Of a stretch of DNA of 64,000 bases, positions 7,649-16,303 are shown in pieces. A program made the translations under genes and the position numbers. How positions within the stretch are numbered: the stretch's first letter is position 1; every line of letters starts with the position of its first letter. A model generated the notes under the pieces. The model searched no databases and was not told the origin of the DNA. It was given only the letters and a program-made list of their open reading frames with translations. The DNA is from Oxalobacteraceae bacterium UBA6018 (GTDB taxonomy: Bacteria > Pseudomonadota > Gammaproteobacteria > Burkholderiales > Burkholderiaceae_D), in NCBI GenBank assembly GCA_002428015.1, contig DIZW01000116.1, positions 2,867 through 66,866 on the forward strand. The letters are read 5' to 3'.

Positions 7649-9292
7649 ATGACACGCTTGAACGCAGCAGCACTGGGCCCATCCGCCTACGAGGACGGTT
7701 TCGCGCGCGAGCACCTGCCCGCGCCGGCCCTGTGGCCCGAATTGCGCTTCGACCTGCCCGAACTGGCCTATCCCGAACAGCTCAACTGCGCCGCCGCGCT
7801 GCTCGACGCGGCCGTCGCGGCCGGGCGCGGCGAGCGCGTCGCCATCTACGCCGAGGGTGTGCGCTGGACCTACGCCGAACTGCAGCGCCGGGTGGACCGC
7901 ATCGCCCACGTGGTGCGCGACGACCTGGGCCTGCGCAGCGGCCAGCGCGTGCTGGTGCGCGGCGCCAACAACCCGATGATGGCCGCCTGCATCCTGGCCG
8001 TGTTCAAGGCCGGCTGCATCGCCGTGCCGACCATGCCGCTGCTGCGCGCGCGCGAGCTGACCGTGATCGTCGACAAGGCCCAGGTCGACGCCATCCTGTG
8101 CTCGCTCAACCTGCGCGGCGAGGTCGACGCCATCGGCACGCCGCCGCGCCACGTGGTGTGGTTCAACGCCGCCGGCGCGCCCGGCACGCTGGAGTACCTG
8201 ATGGCGCGCCACGCGGCGCCGTTCGCGGCCGCGCCCAGCGCCGCCGACGACGTCTGCCTGATCAGCTTCACCTCGGGCACCACCGGCGTGCCCAAGGGGA
8301 CCATGCATTTTCACCGCGACATCCTGGCCATCTGCGACTGCTTTCCGCGCTCCGTGCTCCAGGTGGGCGCCGACGACATCTTCATCGGCACGCCGCCGCT
8401 GGCCTTCACCTTCGGGCTGGGCGGGCTGCTGCTGTTCCCGCTGCGCTACGGCGCGGCCGCCGTGCTGCTCGAAAAGCTCACCCCCGAGACGCTGCTGGCG
8501 GCCATCGCCAGCTACCGCGCCACCGTGTGCTTCACCGCGCCCACCTGCTACCGCCAGATGGCGCCGCTGGCGCCCGCCCACGACCTGCGCAGCCTGACGC
8601 GCAGCGTGTCGGCCGGCGAAACGCTGCCGCTGGCCACGCGCGAGGCCTGGCGCGCGGCCACGGGCCTGGCCATGATCGACGGGATCGGCGCCACCGAGCT
8701 GCTGCACATCTTCATCTCGGCCGCGGGCGAGGCGATCCGCCCCGGCGCGACCGGCAAGCCCGTGCCCGGCTACCAGGCCTGCATCCTCGGCGCCGACGGC
8801 AATCCGGTGGGCCCCGGCGTGACCGGGCGCCTGGCCGTGAAAGGCCCGACCGGCTGCCGCTACCTGGCCGACGAGCGCCAGAAGGAGTATGTGGTCAACG
8901 GCTGGAACCTGACCGGCGACGCCTACGAGATGGACGCCGACGGCTATTTCTACTACCGCTCGCGGGCCGACGACATGATCGTCTCGTCCGGCTACAACAT
9001 CGCCGGCGCCGAGGTCGAGGACGCGCTGCTGCGCCATCCCCAGGTGGCCGAATGCGGGGTGGTGGGACGCCACGACGACGAGCGCGGCCAGGTGGTCGAG
9101 GCGCACGTGGTGCTCAAGGACCGCGCGCTGGCCGGCGCGGCGCTGGCGCGCGAGCTGCAGGACTTCGTCAAGGTCCAGATCGCGCCCTACAAATATCCGC
9201 GCGTGGTCCACTTCGTCGAGCGCCTGCCGCGCACCGAAACGGGAAAACTGCAGCGCTTCTTGCTGCGCCAGATTTCAGAAGGACAGGCATGA
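7649..9292 (+). CDS. Aryl-CoA ligase, probably 2-aminobenzoate--CoA ligase
   Basis: A 547-residue ANL-superfamily enzyme that adenylates an aromatic carboxylate and transfers it to CoA. Seen: ATP-binding ISFTSGTTGVPKG (about 205-217), the A8 hinge YRSRADDMIVSSGYNI (from about 436) and the catalytic lysine K533 in RTETGKLQRF. The start at 7649 is preferred over 7628 because GGGGGG at 7638-7643 is well placed. It overlaps the next gene by ATGA. The pairing with a monooxygenase/reductase fusion and an acyl-CoA beta-oxidation set matches the aerobic hybrid pathway for anthranilate (Azoarcus evansii abmG type). Salicylate or benzoate are alternative substrates. Confidence 0.85.
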   Translation: MTRLNAAALGPSAYEDGFAREHLPAPALWPELRFDLPELAYPEQLNCAAALLDAAVAAGRGERVAIYAEGVRWTYAELQRRVDRIAHVVRDDLGLRSGQRVLVRGANNPMMAACILAVFKAGCIAVPTMPLLRARELTVIVDKAQVDAILCSLNLRGEVDAIGTPPRHVVWFNAAGAPGTLEYLMARHAAPFAAAPSAADDVCLISFTSGTTGVPKGTMHFHRDILAICDCFPRSVLQVGADDIFIGTPPLAFTFGLGGLLLFPLRYGAAAVLLEKLTPETLLAAIASYRATVCFTAPTCYRQMAPLAPAHDLRSLTRSVSAGETLPLATREAWRAATGLAMIDGIGATELLHIFISAAGEAIRPGATGKPVPGYQACILGADGNPVGPGVTGRLAVKGPTGCRYLADERQKEYVVNGWNLTGDAYEMDADGYFYYRSRADDMIVSSGYNIAGAEVEDALLRHPQVAECGVVGRHDDERGQVVEAHVVLKDRALAGAALARELQDFVKVQIAPYKYPRVVHFVERLPRTETGKLQRFLLRQISEGQA

Positions 9293-11607
9293 ACATCGTG
9301 TGCATCGGCGGCGGCCCCGCCGGCCTGTATTTCGCCCTCCTGATGAAGCGCCAGAACAGCGCCCACCGCGTTACCGTGATCGAACGCAACCGGCCCGGCG
9401 ACACCTTCGGCTGGGGCGTGGTGTTCTCCGACCAGACCCTGGCCAACCTGGCCGAGGCGGACGCGCCGAGCGCGCAGGCGATGCTCGAATCGTTCAACCA
9501 CTGGGACAAGATCGACATCGTCTTCAAGGGCGAGACGATCAGCTCCGGCGGCCACGGTTTTTGCGGCATGGGCCGCCAGCGCCTGCTCAACATCCTGCAC
9601 CAGCGCTGCGAGGAGCTGGGCGTGCGGCTGGTGTTCGAGACCGAGGTGGCCGACGACGCGGCCATCGCGGCCCAGTACGGCGCCGACCTGGTGATCGCCG
9701 CCGACGGCCTGAACAGCCGCATCCGCCAGCGCTACGCCGCCACCTACCGGCCCCAGATCGAGCTGCGCCGCTGCCGCTTCGTGTGGCTGGGCACGCGCAA
9801 GAAGTTCGACGCCTTCACCTTCGCCTTCCAGCACACCGAGCATGGCTGGTTCCAGGCCCACATCTACCAGTACGACGGCGAGACCTCGACCTTCATCGTG
9901 GAGACGCCGGAGGAGGTATGGCGCAGCGCCGGCCTGGACCGCATGAGCCAGGAGGAGAGCGTGGCCTTCTGCGAGCGCGTGTTCGCCGCCCAGCTGGACG
10001 GGCACGCCCTGCTGGCCAACGCGCCGCACCTGCACGGCGCGGCCATGTGGCTGACCTTCCCGCGCGTGGTGTGCGACGAATGGGTGCACTGGAACGGCGC
10101 GCTGCCGGTGGTGCTGATGGGCGACGCGGCCCACACCGCGCACTATTCGATCGGCTCGGGCACCAAGCTGGCGCTGGAAGACGCCATCGAGCTGGCGCGC
10201 TGCTTCCGTGCCACGCGCGACGTCAAGGTGGCGCTCGCGGCCTACCAGCAGGCGCGCGCGGTGGAGGTGGCCAAGCTTCAGAGCGCGGCGCGCAATTCGA
10301 TGGAATGGTTCGAGAATGTGGAGCGCTACACGGCCATGGAAGCGCCGCAGTTCGCCTACGCGATGCTCACCCGCAGCCAGCGCATCTCGCACGAGAACCT
10401 GCGCCTGCGCGACCCGGCCTACGTGGCCCGCTTCGAGGACTGGCTGGCGCGGCGCGCCTGCGTCCAGGCCGGGGTCGAGTTCCACCACGGCGCGCGCGTG
10501 CTGCCCATGCTCACCCCCTTGCGGGTGCGCGCCATCACGCTCAAGAACCGCATCGTGGTCTCGCCGATGGCGCAGTATTCGGCGTGCGAGGGCACCGTGG
10601 GCGACTACCACCTGGTGCACCTGGGCGCGCGCGCCCTCGGCGGCGCCGGCCTGGTGTTCGCCGAAATGACCTGCGTGTCGGCCGACGCGCGCATTACGCC
10701 GGCCTGCGCGGGCATGTACGCGCCCGCGCACACGGCCGCGTGGAAGCGCGTCGTCGACTTCGTGCACGCCGGCAGCGACGCCAGGATCGCCCTTCAACTG
10801 GGGCACGCGGGCCCGAAAGGCTCGACCCGGCCAATGTGGGACGGGATCGACCAGCCGCTCGCCAGCGGCAACTGGCCGCTGCTGGCCGCCTCGGAACAGC
10901 AATACCTGGAAGGGGTGTCCCAGCGCGCCCGCGCCGCCACCCTGGAGGACATGGAGCGCATCGAGGCGGACTTCGTGCGCGCCACCGTGGCCGCCGCCGA
11001 AGCCGGCTTCGACTGGCTCGAGCTGCACTGCGCCCACGGCTACCTGCTGTCCTCGTTCATCTCGCCGCTGACCAACCGGCGCCGCGACGACTACGGCGGC
11101 AGCCTGGAGAACCGCTGCCGCTTCCCGCTGCGGGTGCTGCGCGCCATGCGCGCCGCCTGGCCCCAGGAGCGCCCGATCAGCGTGCGCATCTCGGCCCACG
11201 ACTGGGTCGAAGGCGGCACCACGCCCGACGACGCGGTGCGCATCGCGCGCCTGTTCAAGGAGGCCGGGGCCGACATGATCGACTGCTCCTCGGGCCAGGT
11301 CAGCAAGCGCGAGCGGCCCGTGTACGGACGCATGTACCAGACCCCGTTCGCCGACCGCGTGCGCAACGAGGCGCAGATCGCCACGATCGCGGTCGGCGCG
11401 ATCTTCGAGGCCGACCACGCCAACGGCATCATCGCCGCCGGCCGCGCCGACCTGTGCGCGGTGGGGCGCCCGCACCTGGCCAACCCGGCCTGGACCTTGT
11501 GCGAAGCGGCGCGTATCGGTTACAGTGCGATCGCCTGGCCGCGCCAGTACCAGGCGGCCAAGCAGCAGCTTGAACGCAACCTGGAACGCCAGGCGCGGGA
11601 GGGCTGA
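9289..11607 (+). CDS. Bifunctional 2-aminobenzoyl-CoA monooxygenase/reductase (or salicylyl-CoA 5-hydroxylase/oxidoreductase)
   Basis: About 772 residues in two fused flavoprotein halves. Residues 1-385 are a class A FAD monooxygenase (dinucleotide motif [14 protein letters not shown] at the N-terminus, [14 protein letters not shown] flavin motif). Residues from about 404 are an old-yellow-enzyme reductase ([26 protein letters not shown] followed by NRRRDDYGG). This fusion is the architecture of 2-aminobenzoyl-CoA monooxygenase/reductase, which hydroxylates and then reduces the ring of the CoA thioester. Databases often label the same family salicylyl-CoA 5-hydroxylase. The operon context with a Rid-family protein slightly favours an amino-substituted substrate. 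Confidence 0.87.
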   Translation: MNIVCIGGGPAGLYFALLMKRQNSAHRVTVIERNRPGDTFGWGVVFSDQTLANLAEADAPSAQAMLESFNHWDKIDIVFKGETISSGGHGFCGMGRQRLLNILHQRCEELGVRLVFETEVADDAAIAAQYGADLVIAADGLNSRIRQRYAATYRPQIELRRCRFVWLGTRKKFDAFTFAFQHTEHGWFQAHIYQYDGETSTFIVETPEEVWRSAGLDRMSQEESVAFCERVFAAQLDGHALLANAPHLHGAAMWLTFPRVVCDEWVHWNGALPVVLMGDAAHTAHYSIGSGTKLALEDAIELARCFRATRDVKVALAAYQQARAVEVAKLQSAARNSMEWFENVERYTAMEAPQFAYAMLTRSQRISHENLRLRDPAYVARFEDWLARRACVQAGVEFHHGARVLPMLTPLRVRAITLKNRIVVSPMAQYSACEGTVGDYHLVHLGARALGGAGLVFAEMTCVSADARITPACAGMYAPAHTAAWKRVVDFVHAGSDARIALQLGHAGPKGSTRPMWDGIDQPLASGNWPLLAASEQQYLEGVSQRARAATLEDMERIEADFVRATVAAAEAGFDWLELHCAHGYLLSSFISPLTNRRRDDYGGSLENRCRFPLRVLRAMRAAWPQERPISVRISAHDWVEGGTTPDDAVRIARLFKEAGADMIDCSSGQVSKRERPVYGRMYQTPFADRVRNEAQIATIAVGAIFEADHANGIIAAGRADLCAVGRPHLANPAWTLCEAARIGYSAIAWPRQYQAAKQQLERNLERQAREG

Positions 11608-12095
11608 TGGAAGCGCCGCCCGACCTGGCCAGCCGCCTCACCGGGGAACATCACCAGTCGCTCCAGCTGTGGCTGGGCATGCTCTCGTGTACAGTGCGCA
11701 TCGAGAACGAGTTGCGGACCCGCCTGCGCGCCGCCTTCGACATCACGCTGCCGCGCTTCGACCTGATGGCCCAGCTCGAGCGCCATCCGGAAGGGATGCG
11801 CATGGGCGAGCTGTCGCGCCGGCTGATGGTCACCGGCGGCAACATCACCGGCATCACCGACCAGCTCGAGCGCGAGGAGTTGGTCACGCGCGTGCCCGAC
11901 CGCCACGACCGGCGCGTGTACACCGTCTCGCTGACCGAGCGCGGGCGGCGCGACTTCGCCAAGATGGCGGCGCTGCACGAGGCCTGGGTGGCCGAGCTGC
12001 TCAAGGACGTCGCGCCCGAGGACAAGGAGCGGCTGATCGGGCTGCTGGCGTCCATGAAGCAGCAACTGAACACGCAGGACCCCAAGAACCAATAA
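11607..12095 (+). CDS. MarR-family transcriptional regulator
   Basis: A 162-residue winged-helix protein. The DNA-binding part reads [25 protein letters not shown] followed in the wing by [17 protein letters not shown], both classic MarR blocks, with dimerising helices at each end. The ATG overlaps the TGA of the preceding gene, so it is co-transcribed with the aromatic-CoA genes and probably represses them. The inverted repeat at 7591-7608 is the best operator candidate. The effector is unknown; in related systems it is often the aryl-CoA. Confidence 0.9.
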   Translation: MEAPPDLASRLTGEHHQSLQLWLGMLSCTVRIENELRTRLRAAFDITLPRFDLMAQLERHPEGMRMGELSRRLMVTGGNITGITDQLEREELVTRVPDRHDRRVYTVSLTERGRRDFAKMAALHEAWVAELLKDVAPEDKERLIGLLASMKQQLNTQDPKNQ

Positions 12096-12103
12096 GGATC
12101 GTT

Positions 12104-12958
12104 ATGCGTCACCTACCAGGCCAGGCCCACCAGTTGCCGGGCAAGCGCGCCGCGCTGGCCGGCTACCAGGCCAGCTACTTCCGCTTCGATGCGGATAGCG
12201 GCGTCGCCACCATCACCCTGAACCGCCCCGAGCGCAAGAATCCGCTGACCTTCGACTCCTACGCCGAGCTGCGCGACCTGTTCCGCGCCCTGGCCCAGGC
12301 CGACGACATCAAAGCGGTGGTCATCGCCGGCGAAGGGGAGAACTTCTGCTCCGGCGGCGACGTGCACGACATCATCGGCCCCCTGACCCGGCTCGACATG
12401 CCCGGCCTGCTGGCCTTCACGCGCATGACGGGCGACCTGGTCAAGGCGATGCGCGCCTGCCCGCAGCCCGTGATCAGCGCCATCGACGGCATCTGCGCCG
12501 GCGCCGGCGCGATGCTGGCGCTGGCGTCCGACCTGCGCATCGGCACCGCGCGCAGCAAGACCGCCTTCCTGTTCACCCGGGTCGGCCTGGCCGGCTGCGA
12601 CATGGGCGCATGCGCGCTGCTGCCGCGCGTGATCGGGCAGGGCCGCGCGGCCGAGCTGCTCTACACCGGGCGCTCCATGTCCGGCGCCGAGGCCGAACGC
12701 TGGGGCTTCTTCAACAGCCTGGCCGAGCCGGACCAGGTGCTGGCCACGGCCCAGGCGCAGGCACGCGCGCTGGCCGACGGCCCCACCTTCGCGCACGCGA
12801 TGACCAAGACCATGCTGCAGCAGGAATGGAACATGGGCGTGGACGAGGCCATCGAAGCGGAGGCCCAGGCCCAGGCGATCTGCATGGCCACCAACGACTT
12901 CCACCGCGCCTACCACGCCTTCGTCGCCAGGCAGGCGCCGCATTTCGAGGGCGACTGA
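12104..12958 (+). CDS. Enoyl-CoA hydratase/isomerase family protein
   Basis: 284 residues of the crotonase fold. Seen: [20 protein letters not shown] near the N-terminus, the oxyanion-hole block [12 protein letters not shown], and [19 protein letters not shown] carrying the second oxyanion glycine. Start chosen at the ATG after AAGGA (12094-12098), nine bases after the MarR stop. In this operon it would hydrate or open the non-aromatic ring CoA ester formed by the monooxygenase/reductase. The exact reaction cannot be told from sequence. Confidence 0.88.
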   Translation: MRHLPGQAHQLPGKRAALAGYQASYFRFDADSGVATITLNRPERKNPLTFDSYAELRDLFRALAQADDIKAVVIAGEGENFCSGGDVHDIIGPLTRLDMPGLLAFTRMTGDLVKAMRACPQPVISAIDGICAGAGAMLALASDLRIGTARSKTAFLFTRVGLAGCDMGACALLPRVIGQGRAAELLYTGRSMSGAEAERWGFFNSLAEPDQVLATAQAQARALADGPTFAHAMTKTMLQQEWNMGVDEAIEAEAQAQAICMATNDFHRAYHAFVARQAPHFEGD

Positions 12959-12959
12959 G

Positions 12960-14153
12960 ATGGCCGATAAATCCTATCTGCGCTGGCCCTTTTTCAGCGC
13001 CGGCCACGCGCAGCTGGAAGACGCGCTCGACGCCTGGGCCAAGGCGCACCTGGGCCGGGCCCACGGCAAGGATGTCGACGCCACCTGCCGCGCGCTGGTA
13101 CGCATGCTGGGCGAGGGCGGCTGGCTCGAGCACGCCGTGGGCGGCCCAGAGCGCGCCATCGACACCCGCGCCATCTGCCTGATCCGCGAAACCTTGGCGC
13201 GCCACGAGGGCCTGGCCGATTTCGCGTTCGCCATGCAGGGCCTGGGCTCGGGCGCGATTTCGCTGTTCGGCAGCGAGGCGCAGCGCGCGCGCTACCTGCC
13301 TGCCGTGGCGCGCGGCGAGGCGATCGCCGCGTTCGCGCTGTCCGAGCCGCAGGCCGGCTCCGACGTGGCGGCCATGCAGTGCGCGGCGCGCCTGGACGAC
13401 GAGGGCGGCTACGTCATCGACGGCGACAAGATGTGGATCTCGAACGGCGGCATCGCCGACTTCTACGTGGTGTTCGCGCGCACCGGCGAGGGCGACGTGC
13501 CGGAGGCGCAGCGGCGCGGATCGCGCGGCATCAGCGCCTTCATCGTCGCGGCCGACAACCCGGGCCTGGCGATCGCCGAGCGCATCGACGTGATCGCCCC
13601 GCACCCGCTGGCGCGGCTGGCGTTTCGCGGCTGCCGGGTCGGCCCCGAGGCCCTGATCGGCGCGCCGGGCCAGGGCTTCAAGATCGCGATGGCGACCCTG
13701 GACGTGTTCCGCACCTCGGTCGGCGCCGCCGCGCTGGGCTTCGCGCGGCGCGCCTTCGACGAAGCCATCACGCACGCCCAGGCCCGCACCATGTTCGGCC
13801 AGACCCTGGCCGGCTTCCAGCTGACCCAGGCCAAGCTGGCCGAGATGGCGACCGGCATCGACGCCGCCGCGCTCCTGATCTATCGCGCCGCCTGGCAGCG
13901 CGACCAGGGCGAGACGGTGACGAAGGAGGCGGCCATGGCCAAGATGAGCGCGACCGAAACGGCGCAGAAGGTGATCGACGCGGCGGTGCAGATGTTCGGC
14001 GCGCTCGGGGTGGTCAGCGAGCATCCGGTCGAGCGGCTGTACCGCGAGATCCGCGCGCTGCGCATCTACGAAGGCGCCACCGAGGTGCAGCAGTTGATCA
14101 TCGCGCGCGAGCTGCTGCGCGTGGGCGCGCCGGCGCCGGCGCAGGGCGGCTGA
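12960..14153 (+). CDS. Acyl-CoA dehydrogenase
   Basis: 397 residues, FAD-dependent. Signature blocks are [16 protein letters not shown] and [18 protein letters not shown] in the middle domain and the C-terminal [20 protein letters not shown] block, where E371 is at the usual catalytic-base position. It starts one base after the preceding stop, so it belongs to the same operon. It likely performs a dehydrogenation step in the beta-oxidation-like breakdown of the alicyclic CoA ester. Substrate is inferred from neighbours only. Confidence 0.9.
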   Translation: MADKSYLRWPFFSAGHAQLEDALDAWAKAHLGRAHGKDVDATCRALVRMLGEGGWLEHAVGGPERAIDTRAICLIRETLARHEGLADFAFAMQGLGSGAISLFGSEAQRARYLPAVARGEAIAAFALSEPQAGSDVAAMQCAARLDDEGGYVIDGDKMWISNGGIADFYVVFARTGEGDVPEAQRRGSRGISAFIVAADNPGLAIAERIDVIAPHPLARLAFRGCRVGPEALIGAPGQGFKIAMATLDVFRTSVGAAALGFARRAFDEAITHAQARTMFGQTLAGFQLTQAKLAEMATGIDAAALLIYRAAWQRDQGETVTKEAAMAKMSATETAQKVIDAAVQMFGALGVVSEHPVERLYREIRALRIYEGATEVQQLIIARELLRVGAPAPAQGG

Positions 14154-14543
14154 ATGGATTTCCTCCAACCTCCGGGCTGGGCGCGGCCGCGCGGCTACGC
14201 CAACGGGGTGGCGGCCAGCGGGCGCACCGTGTGCGTGAGCGGCATGGTCGGCTGGGACGCGCAGGGCAGGTTCCAGACCGACGACTTCGCCGGCCAGGTG
14301 CGCCAGGCCCTGCACAACATCGTGGCCGTGCTGGCCGAGGCCGGCGCGGGCCCGCAGCACATCGTGCGCATGACCTGGTATGTGCTCGACAAGCGCGAAT
14401 ACCTGGACGCCCAGCAGGCGGTGGGCCTGGCCTACCGCGACGTGATCGGACGCCATTTCCCGGCCATGAGCGCGGTGCAGGTGGCCGGCTTGATGGAGGA
14501 ACGCGCGCGGGTCGAGATCGAGGCGACCGCGATCGTTCCGTGA
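14154..14543 (+). CDS. Rid-family (RidA/YjgF-like) protein
   Basis: A 129-residue single-domain Rid protein, starting directly after the acyl-CoA dehydrogenase stop. Fold blocks are ANGVAASGRTVCVSGMVGWD, QALHNIVAVLAEAGAG and the C-terminal RVEIEATAIVP. In archetypal RidA the arginine of the VARLPKD-type block binds the imine carboxylate; here the equivalent stretch reads VAGLMEERA, so G112 takes that place. It is therefore probably a member of a Rid subgroup with another activity. In this operon deamination or tautomerisation of an enamine intermediate is a possible job; 2-aminomuconate deaminases are a precedent within the superfamily. Confidence 0.82.
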   Translation: MDFLQPPGWARPRGYANGVAASGRTVCVSGMVGWDAQGRFQTDDFAGQVRQALHNIVAVLAEAGAGPQHIVRMTWYVLDKREYLDAQQAVGLAYRDVIGRHFPAMSAVQVAGLMEERARVEIEATAIVP

Positions 14544-14654
14544 TGCACGGTGGACGGGCACGCTCGCGTGTTGCGTCGCCGGAAGCTTAAATCGCGGAAA
14601 CGTGCCCACCTCGTCGGCTGATTTTGTCCACAATGAGGGCAGGAGGGCAGTGCG

Positions 14655-15587
14655 ATGGATGCAGCGATTCGATTTCCGACCACACCGGGCGCGACCAAGG
14701 CGGTGCCGCTGGCGCTCGATAAACGCATGAGCGCGGAGCAGGCGTTTGAAGCCATTGCGCGCAATTGCATTGCGCAAATTCACGCCAACGAGGCGGGCGT
14801 GGCCAGGTTCCACGACATCGAATGCCTGCACCAGATGCGGGTGGGGATCCGCCGGCTGCGCTCGGCCATGTCGATGTATCGCACGCTCATCACGGTGCCG
14901 ATCGACATCGCCAACGACATCGACTGGCTGGTCTCGCAGCTGGGCCCGGCGCGCGACTGGGACGTGCTGGCCGGCTCGACCCTGGCCAAGGTGGGCGCGG
15001 TGGTGGACCCGGCCCAGCTGGTGGCGCTCAACCTGGCCGTGCAGGACCGCACCCACGCGCTGCACCAGGTGGCGGCCGCTGCCGTCACGTCCGACCGCTA
15101 CGGCCGGCTGATGGGCGAGCTGAGCGGCTGGCTGGAGCGGCAGGGCTGGCGCGAGCACCAAGGCGCCAAGGCCCGGGCCGCGCTCAGCAAAAGCGTCTGC
15201 AAGTTCGCCGATGCGATCCTCCATGCCGATCAGCAGCGCCTGCTCAAGCGTGGACGCAGGCTCAGGAACGCTCCCCCCGAGGCGCGCCACCGCGTGCGCA
15301 TCGCCGCCAAGAAGACCCGCTACGCGGCCGAGTTCTTCGGCTCGCTTTATCCGGGCAAGCAGGTGCGCACTTACGTCAAGGCGCTGTCCTCGCTGCAAGA
15401 TGAACTGGGCTGGCTGAACGACGCGGCGGTGGCGCAGGGCCTGCTGGAAGAAATGGCCCAGGGCGAGGTGGCGCTGCGCGAGCCCATCGGTTTCGCGCGC
15501 GGCTTCCTCGCCGCCAGTGCCCAGGACGGCGATGGACGGCTGCGCAAGGCGTGGAAGCGCTTTGCGCCGATGTCGGTACCGGGGTAG
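14655..15587 (+). CDS. CHAD-domain protein
   Basis: 310 residues. The conserved His/Arg-rich helical pairs typical of CHAD domains are clear: CLHQMRVGIRRLRSAMSMY (about 59-77), LGPARDWDVL, and ARHRVRIAAKKTRYAAEFF in the second half, followed by LSSLQDELGWLNDAAV. CHAD domains bind polyphosphate. AGGAGG at 14641-14646 is a strong ribosome site. There is no CYTH domain here, so this is the stand-alone form. It is separated from both neighbours and looks monocistronic. Confidence 0.88.
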   Translation: MDAAIRFPTTPGATKAVPLALDKRMSAEQAFEAIARNCIAQIHANEAGVARFHDIECLHQMRVGIRRLRSAMSMYRTLITVPIDIANDIDWLVSQLGPARDWDVLAGSTLAKVGAVVDPAQLVALNLAVQDRTHALHQVAAAAVTSDRYGRLMGELSGWLERQGWREHQGAKARAALSKSVCKFADAILHADQQRLLKRGRRLRNAPPEARHRVRIAAKKTRYAAEFFGSLYPGKQVRTYVKALSSLQDELGWLNDAAVAQGLLEEMAQGEVALREPIGFARGFLAASAQDGDGRLRKAWKRFAPMSVPG

Positions 15588-15656
15588 GGCGGTGGCCGGA
15601 CCTGAGTCCTCTGCTTTTGCACAGGATGAATGCGGCGCACCGCACTCGTGCGTGCG

Positions 15657-15728
15657 CTACGGCGGCGACAGGGCCAGGAAGAGTCCTTCGGTCGTCGCCT
15701 CATCGGTAGAGAAGTGGTTGCGGTTCAT
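15657..15728 (-). CDS. Possible 23-residue small protein
   Basis: A minus-strand ATG (15726-15728) follows a well-placed AGGAG and opens a 23-codon frame, MNRNHFSTDEATTEGLFLAL plus SPP, ending at TAG. No family is recognised. The good ribosome site is the only support; it could also be the decayed 5' end of a larger gene. Confidence 0.22.
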   Translation of the reverse strand: MNRNHFSTDEATTEGLFLALSPP

Positions 15729-15802
15729 GACGATCTCCTGATCCGCAAAGGCAAGCTCTCACAGGTAGTGGCGTGTAGATGAGCGTGCGGACCTCGTCAG
15801 GT

Positions 15803-16015
15803 CTGGCAAAACCTCGCTGGAGACTTGGGCGCCAACCCAATTGCCTTTTCCTAACTGTGCCACCCGGCACGTTGTGGGCCAAACTGATCGCAGGCTACTT
15901 CGTCGGGGTGGCTATTGCCAACTTCGCCCAACCGGGCATCGCTCCCGAATGGCGACCGGTAGTCATCACGGGATTGCATTGCGGACTGTCCACATTTACG
16001 CGCTTCTCGGCTGAA
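15803..16015 (+). pseudogene. crcB: Decayed crcB (fluoride channel) remnant
   Basis: In one frame the translation carries [19 protein letters not shown] followed by [18 protein letters not shown] and TRFSAE. This parallels the CrcB/Fluc core, where PLGTLxxNLxGxFLxG is followed by PEWRxxxxTGFxGGxTTFSTFS. The N-terminal methionine region and the C-terminal membrane helix are missing, and key positions are changed (K for the conserved Asn, H-C for G-G, R for the second Ser). About 70 residues remain of a usual 120-130. It is most likely a degraded gene. Recognition is from memory of the family pattern. Confidence 0.6.
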
Positions 16016-16199
16016 CCGATTCCTCCTTCAGCAAGCAAGCCTATTCTGGCCAGCGGGGCGCTCCGCGCTCGCCCTTCGGGAGATGCAAGGCGCTCGATGC
16101 GGTCTCGATGCCAACCAAAATCTCATCGATTGCCGGTCGCGTAACCCTTCTTTCCCGCTGGGATGATGCTTGAAAAGATTCTTGTTACACCTGTTGTGG

Positions 16200-16227
16200 T
16201 TATTGTTCGGTAAATATAAAATACAAT
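16200..16227 (+). promoter_or_regulatory. Weak putative promoter for the GH31 gene
   Basis: TTATTG (16200-16205) and TACAAT (16222-16227) are 16 bases apart in an AT-rich stretch about 80 bases before the ATG. The -35 is poor; other -10-like hexamers (TATAAA at 16215) overlap, so the exact element is uncertain. Confidence 0.3.
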
Positions 16228-16303
16228 TCGCCATCCGTAACATTCATGCAAGCATGGACGCCGGCGGCACCCGGAAATCAAATCAACCATACAGACTGGA
16301 ACT

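Larger units (their letters stand above)
15588..16303. other. 716-base gene-poor stretch of lower GC
   Basis: Between the CHAD gene and the GH31 gene no intact gene of normal size is recognised. It holds a tiny minus-strand frame (15657-15728), a crcB-like remnant (15803-16015) and an AT-rich upstream region of the GH31 gene from about 16150. Composition drops clearly relative to the flanking operons, consistent with decayed or acquired DNA. Confidence 0.6.

Noticed and set aside
14150..14160. Possible fusion of acyl-CoA dehydrogenase and Rid protein
   Set aside because: TGA at 14151-14153 is followed directly by an ATG; they are adjacent but separate genes.
14556..14607. gggcacg/cgtgccc inverted repeat after the Rid gene as a terminator
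   Set aside because: Seven base pairs around a 38-base loop with no T tract; too weak.
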